Shown here piece after piece: positions 56,840 to 64,000 of a stretch of 64,000 nucleotides of DNA. The notes beneath the pieces are model-generated. The model did no database searches, was not told the DNA's origin, and was given only the letters and a program-made list of their open reading frames with translations. Every line of letters starts with the position of its first letter. Position 1 is the first letter of the stretch. Both the position numbers and the translations under genes were made by a program. Source of the stretch: Halomonas sp. 1513 (GTDB lineage Bacteria > Pseudomonadota > Gammaproteobacteria > Pseudomonadales > Halomonadaceae); assembly GCA_001971685.1 (NCBI GenBank), contig CP019326.1, positions 4,030,001-4,094,000 on the forward strand, written 5' to 3'.

Positions 56840-59044
56840 CTACAGCGGCGTCAGCTTGGCAAAGCCCAGTACCAACCACTTGTCGCCTTCACCCTCGAAG
56901 CTGACCTGGACCCGGGCGCGTTCGCCCTCGCCCTCGGCGTTGAGGATCACCCCCTCGCCGAACAGCGGATGGCTGACCCGCTGGCCCAGCGACAGGCTGG
57001 GCAAGTCGCCGCCGCCATCCACCGAGGTCTGGCGCGACAGGCCCACCGCCGGCCTGGCGGTGACCGGGCGCGAGATCTGGCCGCGCAGGCGGACCTCCTC
57101 GAGCAGCTCCTCGGGCAGCTCGCGCAGGAAGCGCGACGCCCGCTGGAAGGTCTCCTTGCCGTGCAGCCGACGCAGCTCGGCGTAGGTCAGGTAGAGCTTG
57201 CGCATGGCACGGGTCAGACCCACATAGCAGAGCCGGCGCTCCTCCTCGAGGCGCCCCGGCTCCTCCAGCGACATCTTGTGCGGAAACAGCCCCTCCTCGA
57301 CCCCGGAGACGAACACGATGGGGAACTCCAGCCCCTTGGCGGAGTGCAGGGTCATCAGCTGCACGCAGTCCTCGAACTCGTCGGCCTCGTGATCGCCGGC
57401 GTTGAGCGCCGCCTCGGAGAGGAATGGCTCCAGCGCCGCGGCCCCCTCGCCGACCTCCTGATTCTCCAGCGCATCACCCTGGGTAAAGGCGCGGGCGGCG
57501 TTGATCAGCTCCTCGAGGTTCTCGATCCGCGCCTGGCCCTTCTCGCCCTTCTCGTTGGCGTGGTGCTCGACCAGCCCGCTGGCGTGGTTCACGTGGGCGA
57601 TGATCTCGTGCAACGCCATGCCGGCGGTATCGTTGTCGAGCTGTTCGATCAGCTCGGCGAAGGCGCGCACCGCGTTGGCGGCGCGGCCCTTGAGCAGCGC
57701 GTCGCTGAGCGCGTCGTGCAGCGCCTGCCACAGCGAGACGTTGTTGAGCCGCGCATGCTCGCGCAGGATCTCCACGGTGCGGGTACCGATGCCGCGGGCC
57801 GGCACGTTGATGACGCGCTCCAGCGAGGCGTCGTCCTCGCGATTGAGCAGCAGCCGCAGGTAGGCCAGGGCGTTCTTGATCTCGAGGCGCTCGTAGAAGC
57901 GCTGGCCGCCGTAGATGCGGTAGGGCACGCCCTGGCGGATCAGGGTCTCCTCGAGCACCCGCGACTGGGCGTTGGAGCGATAGAGAATCGCGATCTCGCG
58001 GCGCGCCGCGCCGTCGCGCACCTGCTCGCCAATGGTATCGACGATGAAGCGCGCTTCATCGAGGTCGTTGAAGCCGGCATAGACCGAGATCGGCTCGCCC
58101 TTGGCGCCCTCGGTCCACAGCTCCTTGCCCATGCGCCCGGTGTTGTGGCTGATCAAGGCATTGGCGGCGTCGAGGATGGCGCTGGTGGAGCGGTAGTTCT
58201 GCTCGAGGCGCACGGTACGGGTGTCGTGGAACTCCTGCTCGAAGCGGCGAATGTTCTCGACCCGCGCGCCGCGCCAGCCGTAGATCGACTGGTCGTCGTC
58301 GCCGACCACGGTCATGCCGGCACTCTCGCCGGTGAGCAGCTTGAGCCAGGCGTACTGCAGGGTGTTGGTGTCCTGGAACTCGTCGACCAGCACATGGCCG
58401 AAGCGCGCCTGGTAGTGGGCCAGCAGCGCCGGGGTATCGCGCAGCAGCTCGAGGCTCCTGAGCAGCAGTTCGCCGAAGTCGACCAGCCCACCGCGCTCGC
58501 AGGTCAGCTGATAGCGTTCGTAGAGCTCGACCATCTGCGCCATGTAACCATCGCCGTGGGCATCGACCTGGTGCGGCCGCAGCCCCTCCTCCTTGCAGCC
58601 GGAGATGAAGTACTGCACCTGGCGCGGCGGAAAGCGCTCGTCGTCGATGCGGTGATCCTTGAGCAGCCGCTTGACCAGGCGCAGCTGGTCGTCGCTGTCG
58701 ATGATCTGGAAGTGCTGGGGCAGCCGCGCATCCTGCCAGTGGGTGCGCAGCAGACGGTGGGCGATGGAGTGGAAGGTACCCACCCACATGTTGCGCAGCG
58801 ACAGGCCGAGCAGCGCTTCGAGGCGGGTGCGCATCTCGCGGGCCGCCTTGTTGGTGAAGGTCACGGCGAGGATGGCGTAGGGCGACATGCCCTCGGTCTG
58901 CAGCAGCCAGGCGATACGATGCACCAGCACCCGGGTCTTGCCGGAACCGGCCCCGGCGAGCACCAGCATATTGCCCTGGGGCGCGCTGACCGCCTCGCGC
59001 TGGGCGGGATTGAGGTGATCGAGAATCGCCGTGACGTCATCCAT
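56840..59044 (-). CDS. uvrD: DNA helicase II UvrD
   Basis: 734 residues from the ATG at 59044 (MDDVTAILDHLN); a GTG 12 bases upstream is also in frame. Motifs: LAGAGSGKTRVL (I), TFTNKAAREM (Ia), FGHVLVDEFQDTNTLQ (II), VVGDDDQSIYGWRGA (III), LEQNYRST, and LMTLHSAKGLEFPIVF (V). The long C-terminal tail ending in a Tudor-like VSHPLFGEGVILNAEGEGE...WLVLGFAKL is typical of UvrD. It acts in mismatch and excision repair. 53 bases downstream of hexR. Confidence 0.95.
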   Translation of the reverse strand: MDDVTAILDHLNPAQREAVSAPQGNMLVLAGAGSGKTRVLVHRIAWLLQTEGMSPYAILAVTFTNKAAREMRTRLEALLGLSLRNMWVGTFHSIAHRLLRTHWQDARLPQHFQIIDSDDQLRLVKRLLKDHRIDDERFPPRQVQYFISGCKEEGLRPHQVDAHGDGYMAQMVELYERYQLTCERGGLVDFGELLLRSLELLRDTPALLAHYQARFGHVLVDEFQDTNTLQYAWLKLLTGESAGMTVVGDDDQSIYGWRGARVENIRRFEQEFHDTRTVRLEQNYRSTSAILDAANALISHNTGRMGKELWTEGAKGEPISVYAGFNDLDEARFIVDTIGEQVRDGAARREIAILYRSNAQSRVLEETLIRQGVPYRIYGGQRFYERLEIKNALAYLRLLLNREDDASLERVINVPARGIGTRTVEILREHARLNNVSLWQALHDALSDALLKGRAANAVRAFAELIEQLDNDTAGMALHEIIAHVNHASGLVEHHANEKGEKGQARIENLEELINAARAFTQGDALENQEVGEGAAALEPFLSEAALNAGDHEADEFEDCVQLMTLHSAKGLEFPIVFVSGVEEGLFPHKMSLEEPGRLEEERRLCYVGLTRAMRKLYLTYAELRRLHGKETFQRASRFLRELPEELLEEVRLRGQISRPVTARPAVGLSRQTSVDGGGDLPSLSLGQRVSHPLFGEGVILNAEGEGERARVQVSFEGEGDKWLVLGFAKLTPL

Positions 59045-59097
59045 AGGGGCTGGCACTTGCAGGTCGAAAATGGACGCCTAGCGTAGCATATCGCCGC

Positions 59098-59955
59098 TCA
59101 CTCCTCCGGCTCCGGGAAGCGTAGCGAATTGAGGCTGCGCTTGACCGACTTGAGCTGCTCGGTGAGCTTGGGACCGCGGGTCTTGGCCACCCCCACCGCC
59201 AGCACGTCGATCAGCACCAGATGGGCGATCCGTGAGCTCATCGGGGTGTAGATCTCGATATCCTCATGGACATCGATGTACAGCGGGATCGATACCTCAT
59301 CGGCCAGCGGCGAACCGCTCGGGCACAACCCGATCACCGTGGCGCCGACCTCGCGGGCCAGCTGCACGCTGGCGACCAAGGCCTTGGTGCGACCGGTCTG
59401 GGAGATCGCCACCACCACGTCACCGGGTTTCAGGGTCACCGCCGACATGTTCTGCATGTGCGGGTCGGCGTAGGCCGAGGTGGAGATCTGCAAACGGAAA
59501 AACTTGTGCTGGGCATCGAAGGCCACCGCCCCGGAGGCGCCGAAGCCGTAGAACTCGACCCGGTTGGCCATGGCCAGGGCACTGATCGCCTTGCTGAGCA
59601 GATCGTTATCGAGGCGGTCGCGCACCGACAGCAGGGTGCCCACGGTGGAGTCGAAGATGCTGTGGGAGAACTCCGCCACCGAGTCGTCGTCGTTCATCGA
59701 GAACTGCGCGAACTGGCTGCCGGTGGCCAGCATCTGCGCCAGCTTGAGCTTGAAGTCCTGAAAACCGTTGCAGCCCAGTGCCCGGCAGAAGCGCACCACC
59801 GTGGGTTCGCTGACCTTGGCCTCGGTGGCCAGGTCGACGATGCGCATGTGGATAACTTCTTCGGGGTTGCGCAGAACGAAGCGCGCGACCTTCTGTTCGG
59901 AGCGTCGAAAGTGCTCCATGCGGCTTCTCAGCTCGTCGAATAGGGCGCGGCTCAC
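59098..59955 (-). CDS. hexR: HexR-type RpiR/SIS transcriptional regulator
   Basis: 285 residues from a GTG with AAGGAG upstream. An N-terminal HTH_6 domain (EQKVARFVLRNPEEVIHMRIVDLATEAKVSEPTVVRFCRALGCNGFQDFKLKLA) and a C-terminal SIS sugar-phosphate domain (YGFGASGAVAFDAQHKFFR, VVVAISQTGRTKALV). HexR binds KDPG and controls Entner-Doudoroff and central carbon genes. No glycolytic gene is beside it here. Confidence 0.9.
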   Translation of the reverse strand: MSRALFDELRSRMEHFRRSEQKVARFVLRNPEEVIHMRIVDLATEAKVSEPTVVRFCRALGCNGFQDFKLKLAQMLATGSQFAQFSMNDDDSVAEFSHSIFDSTVGTLLSVRDRLDNDLLSKAISALAMANRVEFYGFGASGAVAFDAQHKFFRLQISTSAYADPHMQNMSAVTLKPGDVVVAISQTGRTKALVASVQLAREVGATVIGLCPSGSPLADEVSIPLYIDVHEDIEIYTPMSSRIAHLVLIDVLAVGVAKTRGPKLTEQLKSVKRSLNSLRFPEPEE

Positions 59956-60204
59956 GTTAGGCTCCTTGCTGGCATAACTTGTGCATAACTTATGGACATC
60001 CGGTGTATGGCCTGCGGCAAGCCGCTAGCTGGCCACCAGTATGCCTCAGCGGCGGCGTGATGGAGAGCCCCATCCTACAAGCAGCGACTTCAGGGATTCA
60101 TCATTTTGTCAACTGGGGTATAGTAATAATGTCCCGCCGGTAACGCAGCGCTCGACCGGTCGGATGCTACATCAAGAGAAAGTCTTGAGTCAGGAGAATC
60201 GAAC

Positions 60205-60408
60205 ATGCGCAATGTCGAACAGGTTTCCTCCCTCAAAACAGAACTCCTCGATATTTTCATGAGCATGGAGGTCGATGAGCACAAGCAGCGCCAGAAGACC
60301 GCCGCCGTGCGCTACCTGCGCGCCCGCCGCGGTATCGAGCTGCACCGGGAATTCAAGCGCCTAGAGCGCGATATCGCCGACCTGGACGACGACGAGCTGA
60401 TCCAGTAG
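60205..60408 (+). CDS. Small conserved helical protein
   Basis: 67 residues with AGGAG before the ATG. Predominantly charged helix: KTAAVRYLRARRGIELHREFKRLERDIADLDDDEL. The basic-then-acidic helix resembles the small PA3496-type family annotated as putative envelope integrity proteins, but I cannot confirm that. No signal peptide or membrane segment. A possible promoter TATAGT (60119-60124) lies upstream. Confidence 0.7.
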   Translation: MRNVEQVSSLKTELLDIFMSMEVDEHKQRQKTAAVRYLRARRGIELHREFKRLERDIADLDDDELIQ

Positions 60409-60518
60409 GCAACGCGACGGCCCAGCCGTCATGGCGCTGCGGCGCCCGATGCGGTCCCCCCTTCAGACCTCCCCTAGGCGAGGTCGGCTAGCCTTCACTC
60501 CCTCGATATGCCTCACGC

Positions 60519-61385
60519 TCAAAACAGCGTGGCCTGCGCCTCACCGCTGAACGCCCCGATACAGGACCGTCCAAGCCGTTTGGCCACCTCATCATGAAGC
60601 TGCCTGGCCAGCTGCGGGGCATGCCGGTTATCCGCGGTATGCACAAAGAGAAAAGGACTTTTCCCCTGTTTTATCCACAGGCAGAGCCGCTCTACCCAGG
60701 GTGCGAAATAGTGGCGGTTGATCGCAGCGTCGACGTGGCCGATAAAGCGCACCAGCGGCCTATCGCCAGTGGAGAGCACGTGTAACGGACGTTTGGGTTT
60801 TTCGCCCTGGGCCTTGAGGAGCCGCGGGTCGCCGCCCGCCGGGGTCGAGAACAGCGGCCGCACGTCAAGCATCACACGGTCCACGCCGTGACTTATCAAC
60901 AATCGGTTGAGCGCTACCTCGGCGCTGCCCTTGTGGAAAAATTCACTGTGTCGGACCTCAACGGCACAGGAGACTGCCTGCGGCCAACGCGACAGCAGCC
61001 GATCGAGTTGCGGAAGCTCCTGTGCCCCAAAATCGCGCGGCAGCTGCACCATCAAGGGGCCCAGGCGATCGTGGAGTGGCGCCAGGCGTTCGAGGAAGGC
61101 GTCGACCTCGGCATCGACATTCAACAGCCGCGCCTCGTGGGTCAGGCTGGCCGGCAATTTGAAACAGAAGCGAAAATCGGCGGGCGCCTGACGCGCCCAG
61201 CTGGCCACCGTCTCGGCCTTGGGCGCACCGCTGTAAAAGGTCGTGTTGCCCTCCACCGCCGAAAACACCCTGGCATACTCGGCCAGCCAAGCCTGCTGGC
61301 CACCGTGGGGCGGATAGAGGCTACCCCGCCAGTCCGGATTGGCCCACATCGCCAGACCCAGGTAGAGTTGTGCAGCCACTGTCAC
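60519..61385 (-). CDS. DUF72 (YecE-like) protein
   Basis: 288 residues from a GTG. A DUF72 TIM-barrel protein: LYLGLAMWANPDWRGSLYPP, FSAVEGNTTFYSGAP, FRFCFKLPASLTHEARL, GPLMVQLPRDF and AVEVRHSEFF are the conserved strands, followed by a C-terminal FVHTADNRHAPQLARQL. Function unknown. The start codon region lies inside the Pho-box-like repeat that faces the PAP2 gene. Confidence 0.82.
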   Translation of the reverse strand: MTVAAQLYLGLAMWANPDWRGSLYPPHGGQQAWLAEYARVFSAVEGNTTFYSGAPKAETVASWARQAPADFRFCFKLPASLTHEARLLNVDAEVDAFLERLAPLHDRLGPLMVQLPRDFGAQELPQLDRLLSRWPQAVSCAVEVRHSEFFHKGSAEVALNRLLISHGVDRVMLDVRPLFSTPAGGDPRLLKAQGEKPKRPLHVLSTGDRPLVRFIGHVDAAINRHYFAPWVERLCLWIKQGKSPFLFVHTADNRHAPQLARQLHDEVAKRLGRSCIGAFSGEAQATLF

Positions 61386-61396
61386 CCCACTGTCAC
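61379..61396 (+). promoter_or_regulatory. Pho-box-like direct repeat before the PAP2 gene
   Basis: CTGTCAC (61379-61385), CCCA, CTGTCAC (61390-61396): two exact 7-bp half-sites with the 4-base spacer of a PhoB box. It ends 9 bases before the PAP2 ATG, and no good -10 follows at the usual distance, so the start site or the function is uncertain. Confidence 0.5.
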
Positions 61397-61405
61397 AAGA
61401 ATGCC

Positions 61406-62005
61406 ATGAATGCGCTGAACCTAGCCCTATTCGACTTGCTCAATGCACCGCCGAACGCCCCCTCCAGCGGTGTGTTGATCGCCCAGCTGTGCGCGGTGCA
61501 ACTGATCTGGCTGGTGCCGGCACTGCTGGTGGTCGGCTGGCTGCGCGGCAGCGAGCGACTCAAGCAGCCCTTGCTGGAAGCCTTCATGGCCACCCTGCTG
61601 GCGCTCGCCGCCAGCTACGCCATCGGGCTGCTGTGGCCAACACCGCGACCGTTCATGGTGCCGGTCGGGGAGTATCTGCTGGAACACCGCGCGACACCCG
61701 CCTTTCCCAGCAATCACCTGACCATCATGCTGACCATGAGCTTCAGCTTGCTACTGCACGCCAGCACGCGCCGCATCGGCGCGGCGCTGCTGCTCGTGGC
61801 ACTCCCGGTGGCCTGGGCCCGGATCTTCCTGGGCGTGCACTTCCCCCAGGACATGCTCGGCGCCGCCCTGCTGGCGGCTTGCGTTGCCGGCCTGGTTGGC
61901 GCCAGCCGAGGCTGGCTGGTGCTGCCCTTCTATCACCACGTGGCCAGCCGGCTGTATCGCTGGCTGTTCGCCCCGCTGATCCAGCGCGGCTGGGTACGCG
62001 GCTGA
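61406..62005 (+). CDS. PAP2-family phosphatase (undecaprenyl-diphosphatase like)
   Basis: 199 residues from MNALNLALFD; an upstream ATG at 61370 would add 12 unlikely residues. About five to six membrane helices and the three PAP2 motifs: PTPRPF (from KxxxxxxRP), PSNH, and ARIFLGVHFPQD (SRxxxxxHxxxD type). Size and topology fit BcrC/UppP-like enzymes that recycle undecaprenyl pyrophosphate for wall synthesis. Convergent with glmS, 2 bases apart. Confidence 0.85.
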   Translation: MNALNLALFDLLNAPPNAPSSGVLIAQLCAVQLIWLVPALLVVGWLRGSERLKQPLLEAFMATLLALAASYAIGLLWPTPRPFMVPVGEYLLEHRATPAFPSNHLTIMLTMSFSLLLHASTRRIGAALLLVALPVAWARIFLGVHFPQDMLGAALLAACVAGLVGASRGWLVLPFYHHVASRLYRWLFAPLIQRGWVRG

Positions 62006-62007
62006 CG

Positions 62008-63843
<1,836 letters not shown>

Positions 63844-63855
63844 GCCTGCTTCTCC

Positions 63856-64000
63856 TTATGCCTTGTTGCCGGGGGAGGCCTTGGTCGGCCGCGGCCAGTC
63901 AGACTTGCTGATCTGACGAGCCCTGGAGACGGCCAGCGCGCCGTCGGCGACATCCTTGCTGACCGTCGAACCGGCGCCCACGGTGGCGCCCTTGCCGACG
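63856..64000 (-). CDS. glmU: GlmU C-terminal end (truncated by the window)
   Basis: Only the last 47 codons are visible, ending at the TAA at 63858-63856. The frame reads [28 protein letters not shown], the left-handed helix repeats and tail of the GlmU acetyltransferase domain. GlmU acetylates glucosamine-1-P and makes UDP-GlcNAc. The stop is 12 bases before the glmS ATG, so glmU-glmS is one unit. Confidence 0.9.
   Translation of the reverse strand, partial: VGKGATVGAGSTVSKDVADGALAVSRARQISKSDWPRPTKASPGNKA

Noticed and set aside
59956..60204. A HexR operator in the hexR upstream region
   Set aside because: I looked for the TGTAATTAAATTACA-type palindrome and saw none.

Overview
The window looks like a chromosomal segment of a halophilic gammaproteobacterium of the Halomonas type (Halomonadaceae). 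The DNA is GC-rich with strong G/C bias at third codon positions. The core proteins are closest in character to Halomonas and Pseudomonas families. From memory, the backbone gene order (cytochrome c5, rep, pyrE-crc, rph-yicC, gmk-rpoZ-spoT-ridA, oxyR-recG, hup, rubredoxin reductase, ubiC-ubiA, phoBR, phoU-pstBACS, uvrD, glmS-glmU) runs in the same order as the Pseudomonas aeruginosa chromosome.

Layout. 1-7074 is core: the end of a cytochrome c5, rep, trmL, a YfaZ-like porin, pyrE, a Crc-type protein, rph and yicC. 7075-25922 is an accessory block between yicC and gmk, which the Pseudomonas-type backbone keeps close together. It holds (a) six signalling genes on the minus strand: a diguanylate cyclase, a 1570-residue LOV-GGDEF-EAL-REC protein, two soluble histidine kinases, a REC protein with a decayed HD-GYP domain, and an MglA-like GTPase; (b) an AT-rich spacer carrying a candidate c-di-GMP-I riboswitch; (c) a four-gene Csu-type chaperone-usher pilus operon downstream of it; (d) a DUF1611/PLP-racemase pair. 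25923-36510 is core: gmk, rpoZ, spoT, ridA, pagL with a tandemly duplicated 3' end, a YeeZ-like epimerase, oxyR, recG and a YccS-like protein. 36565-40112 holds an SCP2-like protein, HU, a rubredoxin-reductase-like enzyme, ubiC and ubiA. 40115-54584 is the phosphate regulon: phoBR behind a Pho box and pstS-pstCAB-phoU-cysZ with a second Pho box, with a dppABCDF-type peptide ABC operon between them. 54736-64000 holds a YciA-type thioesterase, an orphan TRAP binding protein, a 555-bp intergenic stretch with a MITE-like inverted-repeat element, uvrD, hexR, a small conserved protein, a DUF72 protein, a PAP2 phosphatase behind a Pho-box-like sequence, glmS and the 3' end of glmU.

How it fits together. 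The most interesting reading is a local c-di-GMP circuit: a light-sensing (LOV) GGDEF-EAL protein and a second cyclase would set c-di-GMP, two kinases may phosphorylate two closely similar REC domains, and the riboswitch would couple c-di-GMP to pilus expression. This is inference from sequence motifs and adjacency. Other points of note are the loss of nuclease catalytic residues in the Crc-type protein, the 83-bp frameshifting tandem repeat over the end of pagL, the missing conventional start for pstS, and the Pho-box-like repeat before the PAP2 gene. No rRNA, tRNA, CRISPR array, integrase or transposase gene was seen.
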